Positions 53,301 through 62,664 are shown, counted from the stretch's first letter. The stretch is 64,000 nucleotides of DNA from Luteolibacter sp. (GCA_030696085.1 JAUYNL010000088.1:1-64000); one strand, 5' to 3'. Notes: generated from the letters alone by a model not told the origin. Translations and numbers: made by a program.

Positions 53301-54770
53301 ATGAAGGAAACCGAGTCACGCACGCCCCACGTCAAGTTTTACAGCGGCCAGGAAATCCCGCTGGAACTCCATAAAGTCCGCATCGTCCAGAAACTACACC
53401 TGCGGCCGATCGAGCGCCGCAAGCAGGCGATGGAGGAGGCCGGCTTCAACACCTTCCTGCTGGAAACCAAGGACGTGTTTCTCGACATGCTCACCGACAG
53501 CGGCACCAACGCGATGAGCGACCAGCAGCTCGGCTCGATGATGGTGGCGGATGATGCCTACGCCGGCTCCGCGAGTTTCACCCGCATGCAGGAAGCGGTG
53601 CGCGATGTCTTCGGCATGCATCATGTGCTTCCCGTCCACCAGGGACGCGCGGCGGAGAACATCATCTCCAAGATCTTCGTCAAACCCGGCGACGTGGTGC
53701 CGATGAACTACCACTTCACCACCACCAAGGCGCATATCGACATCAACGGCGGCCAGATCCTCGAAATCTACACCGACGAGGCGCTCAAGATCAAAAGCGA
53801 CTGCCCGTTCAAGGGAAATCTCGACTTGGTCAAATTCGCCGCCGTCATTGAAAAATACGGCGCGGCGAAAATCCCCTACGTCCGGATGGAGGCGTCCACC
53901 AATCTGATAGGCGGCCAGCCGTTCTCGATGCGGAACCTGCGCGAAGTCAACGCGATGGCCGCGAAACACGGCATCATGGTGTTGCTCGACGTCAGCCTCG
54001 TGGGTGAGAACGCCTGGTTCATCAAACAACGCGAGCCCGGTTACGAAACCACCTCGATCCGCGACATACTCCACGAAATGTGCGGCCTGAGCGACCTGAT
54101 CTACTTCTCCAGCCGCAAGGTGAGCTGCACGCGCGGCGGCGGCATCGCCACCAATCGAATCGATCTATTCAACAAGATGAAGGATCTCGTGCCGCTCTAC
54201 GAGGGCTTCCTAACATACGGCGGCATGTCGGTCCGTGAGATCGAGGCGATGGCCGTGGGCCTGCGCGAAACAACCGACGAAGCGATGGTCGGCCAATCGC
54301 CCGCCTTCATCAAATACCTCGTCAACGACCTCGACTCTGCGGGACTCCCGGTGGTCACTCCGGCGGGAGGACTCGGCGCTCACATCGATGCCGGCGGTTT
54401 CCTGCCTCACGTCCCGCAAGCCGAATACCCGGCTGGCGCGCTGGCAGCCGCCTTCTACATCATTTCGGGTGCGCGCGGCATGGAACGCGGAACGATCTCC
54501 AGCGTGCGCGACGAACACGGCAACGATATCCTCGCCGATGTCGAACTTCTCCGCCTCGCCCTGCCGCGCCGCGTTTTCACGCTTTCCCAAATCATGTATG
54601 TTGCAGACCGCATGAAGTGGCTGTACGACAACCGTGACCTCGTGGGAGGATTGAAATTCACCGAAGAACCCGCCGTTCTGCGGTTCTTCCTCGGAAGGTT
54701 GGCCCCCGTTTCGGACTGGCCGGAGAAACTCATGGCAAAGTTTCGCAAAGATTTTGGCGAAAGCCTGTGA
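53301..54770 (+). CDS. Tryptophanase/tyrosine phenol-lyase family PLP enzyme
   Basis: 489 residues, slightly longer than E. coli TnaA (471). Aspartate-aminotransferase-fold features include DSGTNAMSDQQLGSMMVADDAYAG (written in pieces: DSGTNAMSD and MMVADDAYAG), HQGRAAENII near the PLP phosphate site, and the PLP-lysine Lys273 in FSSRKVSCTRGGG. The context after Lys differs from TnaA (KKDAMVPMGG). Beta-elimination of an aromatic amino acid is expected; whether Trp or Tyr is preferred cannot be told. The frame is open upstream to 53151, but that part overlaps the HAD domain gene end. It ends 31 bp before a strong terminator. Confidence 0.82.
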   Translation: MKETESRTPHVKFYSGQEIPLELHKVRIVQKLHLRPIERRKQAMEEAGFNTFLLETKDVFLDMLTDSGTNAMSDQQLGSMMVADDAYAGSASFTRMQEAVRDVFGMHHVLPVHQGRAAENIISKIFVKPGDVVPMNYHFTTTKAHIDINGGQILEIYTDEALKIKSDCPFKGNLDLVKFAAVIEKYGAAKIPYVRMEASTNLIGGQPFSMRNLREVNAMAAKHGIMVLLDVSLVGENAWFIKQREPGYETTSIRDILHEMCGLSDLIYFSSRKVSCTRGGGIATNRIDLFNKMKDLVPLYEGFLTYGGMSVREIEAMAVGLRETTDEAMVGQSPAFIKYLVNDLDSAGLPVVTPAGGLGAHIDAGGFLPHVPQAEYPAGALAAAFYIISGARGMERGTISSVRDEHGNDILADVELLRLALPRRVFTLSQIMYVADRMKWLYDNRDLVGGLKFTEEPAVLRFFLGRLAPVSDWPEKLMAKFRKDFGESL

Positions 54771-54800
54771 TTCCGGGGGGGGTCATAGGATATGCCAAAA

Positions 54801-54835
54801 ACCACCACCGGTCCGCCGGTGGTGGTCCATTTTTT
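54801..54835. terminator. Bidirectional intrinsic terminator
   Basis: A perfect 11-bp GC-rich stem (54801-54811 with 54816-54826) with a 4-base loop is followed by a T-run at 54830-54835. On the other strand it is followed by a run of T as well. It fits termination of the tryptophanase gene on the plus strand and of the VF530 gene on the minus strand. Confidence 0.85.
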
Positions 54836-54908
54836 CAGCCCACGAACCCACATCCCCATCCATACCGATTATCCGCGCGGCCGCACGCGGGATCTGCAAG
54901 CGGATCGA

Positions 54909-55151
54909 TCATGGGGACTCACGGAATCCTCGCTCCCGGATGGCTTCGTACACATACCAATCTTCCAGGCGTTTCCTCGCCCACGGTGTTTTCCGCAGAA
55001 ACGTCAGGCTGGATTTGATCGTCGGATCAAACATGAAGCAGCGGATGGGAATGCTGTCCGCAAGGGCCGGCCAACCATGGCGCTCCACCATCGTCCGCAG
55101 GACCGTTTCGAGCGTCACGCCGTGCAGGGGATCGTTCGGGTGGGCTGGCAT
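54909..55151 (-). CDS. VF530/DUF2132-family small protein
   Basis: 80 residues. The whole sequence fits the VF530 (DUF2132) family: NDPLHGVTLETVLRTMVERHGW, then IRCFMFDPTIKSSLTFLRK and TPWARKRLEDWYVYEA. Family members are small alpha-helical proteins suggested to bind DNA; their job is unproven. The gene lies between the tryptophanase terminator and the divergent ilvA gene, with 84 bp to ilvA. It is transcribed toward the bidirectional terminator. Recognition is by strong motif match. Confidence 0.88.
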   Translation of the reverse strand: MPAHPNDPLHGVTLETVLRTMVERHGWPALADSIPIRCFMFDPTIKSSLTFLRKTPWARKRLEDWYVYEAIRERGFRESP

Positions 55152-55235
55152 GGGCGGCCATGTTGACCAGCCGCCGCCTCAAGGTCAAAGGGCAAGTGCC
55201 TTGCCGAAAGCGCCGCCATCGTTCATTGCTGGGCC

Positions 55236-56780
55236 ATGGAACGTGACGAATTGCCGCCCGACCGCAGTCTGCGCCAGGAAATCCTGCTCGCGCGGGAACG
55301 GGTCTATCGTTTCGGCGGGCCCACGCCCATCGAGCGCCTGAGCCTGCCCGGTCCCGGCCCGGAGATCTGGGTGAAACGCGAGGATCTCTCCGCCGTGAAG
55401 TCCTACAAGTGGCGCGGTGCCTGCAACCGCATGGCAGTGCTATCACCCGGAGAAATGAAACGCGGCGTAGTCACCGCATCCGCCGGCAATCATGCCCAGG
55501 GCGTGGCGCTGGCCGCCCGCACGCTGGGGATCCGCGCCCGCATCCACATGCCGCGCTCCACCCCGAAGGTGAAACAATCCGCCGTCCTCCACCACGGCGG
55601 GGACTTCGTGGAGATTCACCTTTCCGGCGATAGTTACGACGAGGCGCTCAAGGCCGCGCGCGAGGATGAAACGCGCTCCGGCGCGGTGTACATCCACGCC
55701 TATGACGACCTCCAGGTGATGGCGGGCCAGGGCACGCTGGCCGATGAGGTCGTTCTATCAGGACATGGCCCTTTCGATGCCGCCTACCTCCAGATCGGCG
55801 GCGGCGGGCTCGCAGCCGGCGTTTCCACCTGGCTGAAAACCTATTGGCCGGACATGGCGGTCATCGGTGTGGAAGGCGCGGGCCAGGCATCGATGAAAGC
55901 CGCGCTGGAGGCCGGAAAACCGGTGGCTCTCGATCAGGTGGATTTGTTCTGCGACGGCACCGCGGTGCGCATGGCGGGCGCGCTGCCTTTCGAAATCTGC
56001 CGCCACACGCTGAGCCGCATCGAGACCGTCACCAATGCCGAGGTGAGCCACGCGATGCGCGTCCTCTGGGAGGGCCTGCGCTGCATCTCCGAACCCTCCG
56101 GAGCCATGGGCCTTGCCGCCGTGCTCAAGCACCGCGAGAAGCTAACAGGCAAGCGGGTGCTGGTGGTGCTGTGCGGCGCGAACATCGATTTCCTGCAACT
56201 CGGCCTCATCGCCCAATCCGTGGGGGCTGCCAGCCAGGCGAGCCGCACCCTGCGCGTGCGCATCCCCGAGGTGCCCGGCACGATGCTCGCGCTGCTGGAT
56301 TCCTGTTTCTCGGGCATCAACATCTCGGATTTCCAATACGGCAAAACCGGCGAGGCCGCGGCATGGCCGGTCTTTTCCCTCAGCGCGGACGATCCCGCGG
56401 AACTCGGAGGACTTCCGGCGAAACTCGATGCCGGCGGATACGAATGGCAGGATCTAACCGGGGCCGAGGATGTCGCATTCCGGGCCATCCCGCTGCGCGG
56501 CGACCTGCTGCATCATCCGGTGTTCCTGCGCCTCGATTTCTACGAGCGCCCGGGAGCCCTCCACGATTTCCTGACGCAGCGCGTCCGCGGCAACGCGAGC
56601 ATCTGTTATTTCAACTACCGCCAGTCCGGCGAACGCATCGGCCGCGCGCTGATCGGCCTGGATTTCCCCTCACCCTTCGAGCGCGACGCCATGATGATGA
56701 GCATCCCCTCCCACGGTGATGGCTACCGCCTGTGCCAAGCCGTGGACCCGGAAACCCTCACACGCATGAGGGGACTCTGA
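55236..56780 (+). CDS. ilvA: Threonine ammonia-lyase (biosynthetic, two ACT-like domains)
   Basis: 514 residues. IlvA deaminates threonine to 2-oxobutanoate, the first step of isoleucine synthesis. PLP-lysine is Lys58 in VKSYKWRGA, the substrate loop is ASAGNHAQGVA, and the phosphate-binding glycine run is QIGGGGLAAG. The C-terminal regulatory part from about residue 335 has two ACT-like units (RIPEVPGTMLALLDS and LDFYERPGALHDFL), as in the allosteric long form, so feedback by isoleucine is likely. It is preceded by the divergent VF530 gene and followed after 22 bp by the GpgS-like gene on the same strand. Identification is secure. Confidence 0.95.
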   Translation: MERDELPPDRSLRQEILLARERVYRFGGPTPIERLSLPGPGPEIWVKREDLSAVKSYKWRGACNRMAVLSPGEMKRGVVTASAGNHAQGVALAARTLGIRARIHMPRSTPKVKQSAVLHHGGDFVEIHLSGDSYDEALKAAREDETRSGAVYIHAYDDLQVMAGQGTLADEVVLSGHGPFDAAYLQIGGGGLAAGVSTWLKTYWPDMAVIGVEGAGQASMKAALEAGKPVALDQVDLFCDGTAVRMAGALPFEICRHTLSRIETVTNAEVSHAMRVLWEGLRCISEPSGAMGLAAVLKHREKLTGKRVLVVLCGANIDFLQLGLIAQSVGAASQASRTLRVRIPEVPGTMLALLDSCFSGINISDFQYGKTGEAAAWPVFSLSADDPAELGGLPAKLDAGGYEWQDLTGAEDVAFRAIPLRGDLLHHPVFLRLDFYERPGALHDFLTQRVRGNASICYFNYRQSGERIGRALIGLDFPSPFERDAMMMSIPSHGDGYRLCQAVDPETLTRMRGL

Positions 56781-56802
56781 AACCGGCCGCGCCCTCTCAT
56801 CC

Positions 56803-57741
56803 ATGCAACGTTTCCACCACTCGCAATTCTCCGACGCACGGCGCTTGTCGGAACTCAAACTCGCCGCCGGGCAGCGCGTTTCGGTCTGCATCCCCACGCT
56901 CAATGAAGCGGAAACCATCGGCCCGATCATCGCCACCATCCGCGCGGAACTCGTCGAACGCGTGCCGCTGGTGGATGAAATCCTGGTGATCGATTCCAAC
57001 TCCACCGATGGCACCTGCGAATGTGCCGGCCGTGCGGGAGCCGCAGTTCTGCAATCCGCGCGCATCGCCCCGGAAACGGGAACCCACACCGGCAAGGGCG
57101 AGAACTTGTGGAAGGCGCTACAGGCCTCCGAGGGATCGATCATCTGTTATATCGACGGTGATATCTCCAACTTCCACCCGGGATTCGTCACCGGATTGAT
57201 CGGGCCGCTGCTGGCCGATCCGGAAATCGACTACGTGAAAGCCTATTACGAGCGTCCGCTGGCCCGCGGCGATTCCACCCACGCGGCTGGTGGCGGGCGG
57301 GTTTCCGAAATTTTGGTGAGGCCGATGATCTCCCTGTTCTATCCGGAACTCGCCGGCATCCTGCAGCCGCTCTCCGGAGAATACGCGGCACGACGCGCCC
57401 TGCTGGAATCACTCTCATTTCCCACCGGCTATGGCGTGGAAATCGCCCACCTGATCGATCTCGCGCGGGCTGGCGTGTTGGAGCGCATCGCCCAGACCGA
57501 TCTTGAGAAACGCATCCATCGCAACCGCGACGATGGCGACCTCGGCGACACCGCCTTCGCCATCCTGCGGGTGATTTTCCGCCGGCTGGAGCGCGACGGG
57601 AAACTGAGCATCGCCTCCACTCTAACCGATATTCACCAGCGCTGGTTGATTGATGAAACGGGCATCGAATCCGTCACCCGACGCATTCCCGAACCCGAGC
57701 GGCCGCCGCTGCGTCCGGAGGATCTGCGTTTTCTCCGCTGA
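56803..57741 (+). CDS. gpgS: Glucosyl-3-phosphoglycerate synthase-like glycosyltransferase (GT-A)
   Basis: 312 residues. The GT-A fold starts VSVCIPTLNEAETIGPII. The metal DxD-like motif reads CYIDGDISNFH. The family-specific stretch GRVSEILVRPMISLFYPELAG and PLSGEYAARR are those of GpgS/MpgS-type enzymes, which join a nucleotide-sugar to 3-phosphoglycerate for making glucosylglycerate. A separate phosphatase usually completes the pathway; the HAD half of the upstream GT-HAD fusion is a conceivable, unproven candidate. It follows ilvA after 22 bp and converges on the anti-sigma gene with a 2-bp gap. Compatible-solute synthesis is inferred from family. Confidence 0.83.
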   Translation: MQRFHHSQFSDARRLSELKLAAGQRVSVCIPTLNEAETIGPIIATIRAELVERVPLVDEILVIDSNSTDGTCECAGRAGAAVLQSARIAPETGTHTGKGENLWKALQASEGSIICYIDGDISNFHPGFVTGLIGPLLADPEIDYVKAYYERPLARGDSTHAAGGGRVSEILVRPMISLFYPELAGILQPLSGEYAARRALLESLSFPTGYGVEIAHLIDLARAGVLERIAQTDLEKRIHRNRDDGDLGDTAFAILRVIFRRLERDGKLSIASTLTDIHQRWLIDETGIESVTRRIPEPERPPLRPEDLRFLR

Positions 57742-57743
57742 AT

Positions 57744-58757
57744 TCACCGTGCGGTGCCCGGCGGACCTATCAGCACCGTATTCGCCTCCGTCGGAATGCC
57801 TGGCGCACCGGCCCGGTCCATGGTGAGCAGGAAACCCGCAGGCAGGATCATGGAAGAACCAAGGCTGAAATCAAACGAGTCGGCACCTGAGGCGCTGCTT
57901 TCCGGCAGGCTGCCGATATAGACCGGTTTGGTCCCGGCCGCCGTGGTGACCCACAGGTGATAGACCTTTCCCTCCGTGGCGGGTGTTAGATTTCCAACCA
58001 CCAGGGTGCCCGCATCCCGTGCGGCATCGTAGATCGGAACCGCCATCGGCGGACCGGTTGGCGCGGGAGCAGCCGCTTCTTCGGCGTATTCGACATATTC
58101 CCCATCCGCATCGGCCTCCGGAATCGCGGCGGTTTGCTCTGCGGCGGCACGGTTGCTCACGGCCAGCGCATCACCAAGCATGGCGGTGAGCGATGTGCGC
58201 AAGCCTGCGGAAGACATGGTTTCCCCCGGCGGCAGCATGGTCATCACCAGCGGCAGCGCCCTGCCCGCCAACACTTGAAACATCACCCGGTCGCGCTGGT
58301 GGAAGTCCTCGAGATCGCGCCGCAAGACCTCGATTTCCTGATTCAGACGCCGGGATTCCAGCTTGCCGCCGGAATCCTCCGGCATGGAAGCCGCCACAGG
58401 CGGGCGCGAATGAATGGCAGGCGGCGATACCTTGCCCGCCGGGCCGAAGCGGTCCCAAACGCACACCAAGGCCAGCGCCCCCGCCGCCGCCCAACCGGCA
58501 AGCGCCAGCCACAAGGGGCACTTGCGCCCGCCACGAAGCAGTCCGAGGCGGCGCTGCAAGCGCTCAAGCTGCACGGCCTGCGGGGCGAGCGGCTCCGCGG
58601 TGGTCGCCGCGATGGCGGCCGCCAGGCGATCCAATTCGAGGCAGGCACGCCGCAGGCCGGGATCCTGGCGCACTTCCTCGTCAAACAAGGCGGCTTCATG
58701 GGCATCGAGCATGCCGAAGGTCCGCCAAGCCACGCTATCGTATGGATCAAAGTTCAT
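57744..58757 (-). CDS. RskA-like anti-sigma factor (membrane)
   Basis: 337 residues. The N-terminal 1-75 is a short cytoplasmic helical region (WRTFGMLDAHEAALFDEEV). One transmembrane helix is at 81-101. A coiled coil near 135-160 is followed by an RskA C-terminal-like beta domain (LVVGNLTPATEGKVYHLWV, FLLTMDRAGAPG, TEANTVLIGPPG). The ATG overlaps the end of the upstream sigma factor gene by 11 bp, so the two form a sigma/anti-sigma pair. Function is to hold the sigma factor at the membrane until a signal. No zinc-binding HxxxCxxC anti-sigma motif is seen. It converges on gpgS. Confidence 0.82.
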   Translation of the reverse strand: MNFDPYDSVAWRTFGMLDAHEAALFDEEVRQDPGLRRACLELDRLAAAIAATTAEPLAPQAVQLERLQRRLGLLRGGRKCPLWLALAGWAAAGALALVCVWDRFGPAGKVSPPAIHSRPPVAASMPEDSGGKLESRRLNQEIEVLRRDLEDFHQRDRVMFQVLAGRALPLVMTMLPPGETMSSAGLRTSLTAMLGDALAVSNRAAAEQTAAIPEADADGEYVEYAEEAAAPAPTGPPMAVPIYDAARDAGTLVVGNLTPATEGKVYHLWVTTAAGTKPVYIGSLPESSASGADSFDFSLGSSMILPAGFLLTMDRAGAPGIPTEANTVLIGPPGTAR

Positions 58758-59349
58758 GTCGTGACAGGTTGTTGCAGATGCTCTCCAAAGCCCTGCGCAG
58801 GTGGTTCTTCACGGTGGCCGGAGCCGCTGCGGCATGCTCTGGGGCGGCGGGACGGGCGAATTCGAGAAACACCGCCCGTTCCAGACAACTCCGCTCCTCC
58901 AGATCGAGTTGATCCATCGCGGCGCGCACACGGCGGCAGTCATCCGCAGCCAGCGTTTTCGCCCCCTCAGCGCGTACGGCTGCCGGAAGCACCGGATCGC
59001 GCGGCGAGTCCCGCTTTCCGCGCAGCCGACTGTGAAGGCACTCGATCGCAAGCTCCCGCATCGTGACGAACGCCCATACGAATGGCGGCATTTCGTGCGG
59101 ATCATATTCCGCCGCGCGTTTCCATAGACGCTCGAAAGTCCTCATCACCAGGTCCTCCGCCTCACGACGATCTCCCTGCATGCGGTAGGCGCATCCTAAC
59201 AAAACCGGGCACCACAAGGCGTAAATCCCTGCCAGGGCGGCGCCGTCGCCCGCAACCATCCCCTGGATCAGCCCTCCGGCCTCGCCGCTCGCATCCTCGC
59301 ACAGTCCCGAGGGCAGGGTGTGGAACGGACTTGGAACGGTTTCCATCAT
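58747..59349 (-). CDS. ECF-type sigma factor (second)
   Basis: About 200 residues. Region 2: YALWCPVLLGCAYRMQGDRREAEDLVMRTFERLW, then PPFVWAFVTMRELAIECL. Region 4 is LDLEERSCLERAVFLEFARPAAPEHAAAAPATVKNHLRRALESI, with an unusual alanine-rich insertion-like segment within the recognition helix area. I use ATG 59349 (ATG 59346 is adjacent); the codons upstream are not conserved-looking. The gene overlaps the anti-sigma gene by 11 bp. It is divergent from the metal ATPase gene with about 148 bp between. It is not a close copy of the 47.5-48.1 kb factor. Confidence 0.85.
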   Translation of the reverse strand: MMETVPSPFHTLPSGLCEDASGEAGGLIQGMVAGDGAALAGIYALWCPVLLGCAYRMQGDRREAEDLVMRTFERLWKRAAEYDPHEMPPFVWAFVTMRELAIECLHSRLRGKRDSPRDPVLPAAVRAEGAKTLAADDCRRVRAAMDQLDLEERSCLERAVFLEFARPAAPEHAAAAPATVKNHLRRALESICNNLSRHEL

Positions 59350-59497
59350 GCGTAACGGTATAACATGAAATCCCCCCCATGCCGCAATCAATATCCTTTC
59401 CCGCCACGCAATCCGTCCGGATGCGAATATATGCTTGGCATTCTCCGCCTGCGGGAGCACCTCTCCCCCAGTCACCCGGCATTGCGCCGCGCAAGAA

Positions 59498-61858
59498 ATG
59501 AAGAACCCGCTTCCCATGCCCAGCAGTCTTGAAAAAGCGAACCACGAACTTGAGGATCACTCGGGCATCGTCCAGGTCCACACCGATCCAGAGCATGCCC
59601 GGGTGGAGATCGCATTCGATCCCTCGAAACTCAGTGACAGCGAAGTCCGCTCACTGCTCAAGGAACACATTTCCAACGTTGAATCCGCCATCCGGAGATC
59701 CACATTCCGGCTGGTGGGAACCGCCTGCGAGGCCTGTGCCCAGAAGCTGGAGAAAAAAGTCGGTCGCATCCCCGGCGTACGCAGGGCCACCGCCACCTAT
59801 CTCGGGAAAGCCCTCTCCGTCACCTTCGATTCCAACATCGAGCCCGAGGAGCGCATCGCCGCTGATCTGAAACAAAGCGGGGCGGACATCCGACCGCTGG
59901 CACCTCACGAAACGGACCACCGCTCGCTGTGGCACAAGACCCTCGCCGGCGAGAACAACGAGGAGATTTCCTGCGGCCTTGGCCTTGGCTTTCTCATCGC
60001 CGCGCTGATCGTCGAAAAATCCACCGCCATCGGACCACTGGCTCATCACGCGCTCTACGGCGGGGCCTACCTCTTCGCCGGCCAGCAGGGCGTGCGCTCC
60101 GCCATCGCCTCGCTACGCGAAAAAGTGCTCGATGTGGATGTGCTGATGGTCCTGGCCGCGCTCGGGGCGGCGCTCATCGGCGCTCCTTTTGAAGGTGCGC
60201 TGCTGCTCTTCCTGTTCAGTTTTTCCAATGTGCTCCAGCGCCATGCGATGGACCGCACGCAGAGGGCCATCGAATCCCTGCTCACGCTCCGCCCCAACGA
60301 GGCGCTGGTGAAACGCGGCGGCGAAACCCGAAAAGTTCCCGTCGAGGAGATCGAAATCGGAGAAATCGTCATCGTCCGCCCCGGCGAGCAAATCGCGGTG
60401 GACGGCGTGTTGTTGGAAGGCGGCACCAACGTCGATGAATCGTCTCTGACCGGCGAGTCGATGCCCGTTTCCAAATCCGTCGGCAGCCCACTTTTCGCCG
60501 GCACGATCAATCAGAGCGGCGGCATCGAGCTGAAAGTCACCAAGCGCTCCGAGGACTCCACGCTCTCGCGCATGGTGAAGCTCGTGGCCGAGGCGCAGGC
60601 GGAGAAATCCAAGACCCAGCGCTTCCTCGAACGCGCGGAGCAATACTATGCCATGGGCGTGATCCTCTTCACCATCGCGGTATTCCTGGTGCCCTTCCTG
60701 TTCCAGAGCGAGGATTTCGCCAAGGCGTTTTACCGCGCCATGACCATCATGGTCGTCGCCTCGCCCTGTGCGCTGATCATTTCCACGCCCGCCACCGTGC
60801 TCTCCGCCATCGGTGGTGCCGCCCGCCGCGGCATCCTCATCAAGGGCGGATCCCATCTCGAACGCGCCGCGCACATCGACATCGTCGCCATCGACAAGAC
60901 CGGCACTCTCACCGTCGGCAAGCCCTCGCTCACCGAAATCGTCACCAGCGATGGCATCCACCCGCTCTCCGACAAGCTGCCCGGAAACGCGGAATATCTC
61001 CTGCGCATCGCCGCCGCGCTGGAGGCCAGATCCGAGCACCCGCTCGCCCACGCCATCGTCAAGAGCGCCGCGGATCTCGGCATCGTGCCACCCGCCGCCA
61101 CCGACTTTCAGTCCACCGCAGGCAAGGGAGCCGAGGCGAACATCGGCGAGACCCGCCACATCGTCGGCAGCGAGCGCTTGTTTCGCGAACTCAATGCCGC
61201 CGGCCTCGATGCGTTGGGAACACGTTCCGCGCCGCTCCAGGCCATGGGCAAAACCTGCGTCTGGCTCGGCCTCCGCAAGGGCGACCTGATCACTGCCGAA
61301 GCCGTGCTCGTCATGGCCGATACCATCCGCCCCGCCGCCCGCGATCTCACCGCCCAACTCCACCGCCTGGGCGTGAAAAAAGTCGTCATGCTCACCGGCG
61401 ACCAACTCCCTGTCGCCGAGGCCATCGCCCGCGAGGCAGCCGTGGATGAAGTCCATGCCGGCCTGCTGCCAGAGGACAAACTCCAGATCATCCGCCGCCT
61501 GAAGCAGGAAGGCTCCGTCATGATGGTCGGCGATGGCGTGAACGACGCGCCCGCGCTGGCCATCTCGGACATCGGTGTGGCCATGGGTGCCGCCGGCACC
61601 GATGTGGCCATGGAAACCGCCGACATCGTGCTGATGGGCGACCGCCTGGAAAACATCCCCTTGCTGTTAGCCCACACCCGCCGGGCGCGGCGTGTGCTGC
61701 TGCAAAACCTGATTTTCGCCAGCACCGTGATTGTCGTGCTGATCATCTCCGCGCTCGGATTTTCGCTTCCCCTGCCGCTCGGAGTCGTCGGCCACGAAGG
61801 CAGCACCGTGCTCGTCTGCCTCAACGGCCTGCGCCTGCTGCTCATCGGCAGGGTCTGA
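59498..61858 (+). CDS. P1B-type heavy-metal translocating ATPase (SPC/HEGST, P1B-4-like)
   Basis: 786 residues from ATG 59498 (ATG 59516 also possible). Two N-terminal HMA-like domains are present: the first (about 7-65) lacks the CxxC, the second has GTACEACAQK (about 75-84). The P-ATPase core has phosphorylation Asp466 in DKTGT, the actuator motif TGES, HP-like SEHPLAH and GVNDAPAL. Ion site: SPC in place of CPC (ASPCALIISTPA) and HEGST near the last helices, the P1B-4 pattern linked to Co, Fe, Zn or Cd. N-terminal HMA domains are atypical for P1B-4. It probably exports a divalent metal. It is divergent from the sigma factor gene; S24 starts 15 bp after. Confidence 0.88.
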   Translation: MKNPLPMPSSLEKANHELEDHSGIVQVHTDPEHARVEIAFDPSKLSDSEVRSLLKEHISNVESAIRRSTFRLVGTACEACAQKLEKKVGRIPGVRRATATYLGKALSVTFDSNIEPEERIAADLKQSGADIRPLAPHETDHRSLWHKTLAGENNEEISCGLGLGFLIAALIVEKSTAIGPLAHHALYGGAYLFAGQQGVRSAIASLREKVLDVDVLMVLAALGAALIGAPFEGALLLFLFSFSNVLQRHAMDRTQRAIESLLTLRPNEALVKRGGETRKVPVEEIEIGEIVIVRPGEQIAVDGVLLEGGTNVDESSLTGESMPVSKSVGSPLFAGTINQSGGIELKVTKRSEDSTLSRMVKLVAEAQAEKSKTQRFLERAEQYYAMGVILFTIAVFLVPFLFQSEDFAKAFYRAMTIMVVASPCALIISTPATVLSAIGGAARRGILIKGGSHLERAAHIDIVAIDKTGTLTVGKPSLTEIVTSDGIHPLSDKLPGNAEYLLRIAAALEARSEHPLAHAIVKSAADLGIVPPAATDFQSTAGKGAEANIGETRHIVGSERLFRELNAAGLDALGTRSAPLQAMGKTCVWLGLRKGDLITAEAVLVMADTIRPAARDLTAQLHRLGVKKVVMLTGDQLPVAEAIAREAAVDEVHAGLLPEDKLQIIRRLKQEGSVMMVGDGVNDAPALAISDIGVAMGAAGTDVAMETADIVLMGDRLENIPLLLAHTRRARRVLLQNLIFASTVIVVLIISALGFSLPLPLGVVGHEGSTVLVCLNGLRLLLIGRV

Positions 61859-61872
61859 TCCATGACGATGCC

Positions 61873-62664
61873 GTGTCAGCAAAATTCACCTTCCGGGATC
61901 TCCTGCGTGATCTCCGCGATGAACTCGTCCAGCGGCTCCCCGCCGTCGCGGAACTGCCCGACCGCCCCATCGGCCCGACGACCGCCACCCTTCCCGATGG
62001 CAGCCAGCGGGTATTCAAGTTCGTCAAGATCGCCTGCAACGTCGCCTCCCCGCTCGGCAGCGAGGAAAACCAGATCCTCCCGCTCCTCCGCCGCTGGTTC
62101 GGCGAGCCCGTCGCCGTCGCCACTCCCTTGCGAATCGTGGAAGCCAGCCCCGAAACCGGGGAAAACGAGCATCGCGAAAACCGCGACCTCCCCGGCTTCA
62201 CCGAGGCCCCCGCCGCCAAGGAAAAGTTCACCCGCCTCGTCCCCGTTTACAGCCTCGAAGCCGCCGCCGGCCTCTGGGGCCCGGAAAGCAGCCCCGAGGA
62301 AATCGGCTGGGCCGTGGCCCCGGGCACCGCCATCAAACCCGGCATGTTCATCGCCCGCGTCCGCGGCTACTCGATGGAGCCGAAGATCAAGGACGGCTCC
62401 TGGAACCTCTTCCGCCCCTGCCCGCAAGGCTCCCGCGAGGGTCGCATCGTCCTCGTCCAGTTCAATTCCATCGGCGACCCGGAAAACGGCGACCGCTTCA
62501 CCGTGAAAAAATACCATTCCGCCAAAACCGTCTCCGAAGAAGCCTGGCAGCATGACGGCATCGAACTCCTCCCCCTGAACCCGGACTACGAACCCATCCC
62601 CGTCGCCACCCACGAAGGCCCGGAAATGGTGGTGGTCGGCGAATGGGTGGCATCCATCGACTGA
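61873..62664 (+). CDS. S24 (LexA/UmuD-type) peptidase-like protein
   Basis: 263 residues from GTG 61873. The C-terminal half contains the Ser-Lys dyad of S24 peptidases: RVRGYSMEPKIKDGSW (Ser near 167) and FTVKKYHSA (Lys near 212). This autoproteolytic fold is shared by LexA, UmuD and phage repressors. The N-terminal about 110 residues carry no clear helix-turn-helix, so it is not a typical repressor. A GxAG-type cleavage site is not obvious (YSLEAAAGLWG may be one). It starts 15 bp after the metal ATPase gene and converges on the damaged methyltransferase. A link to that methyltransferase is only from position. Confidence 0.8.
   Translation: MSAKFTFRDLLRDLRDELVQRLPAVAELPDRPIGPTTATLPDGSQRVFKFVKIACNVASPLGSEENQILPLLRRWFGEPVAVATPLRIVEASPETGENEHRENRDLPGFTEAPAAKEKFTRLVPVYSLEAAAGLWGPESSPEEIGWAVAPGTAIKPGMFIARVRGYSMEPKIKDGSWNLFRPCPQGSREGRIVLVQFNSIGDPENGDRFTVKKYHSAKTVSEEAWQHDGIELLPLNPDYEPIPVATHEGPEMVVVGEWVASID

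Noticed and set aside
60113-61456. 447-codon minus-strand frame opposite the metal ATPase
   Set aside because: Antisense to conserved P-ATPase motifs, with low-complexity acidic/Gly-rich sequence.
61876-62664. Continuation of the MmeI-type methyltransferase through the S24 gene
   Set aside because: The sequence here is the antisense of a recognisable S24 peptidase and has no methyltransferase similarity; I treat the gene as truncated.
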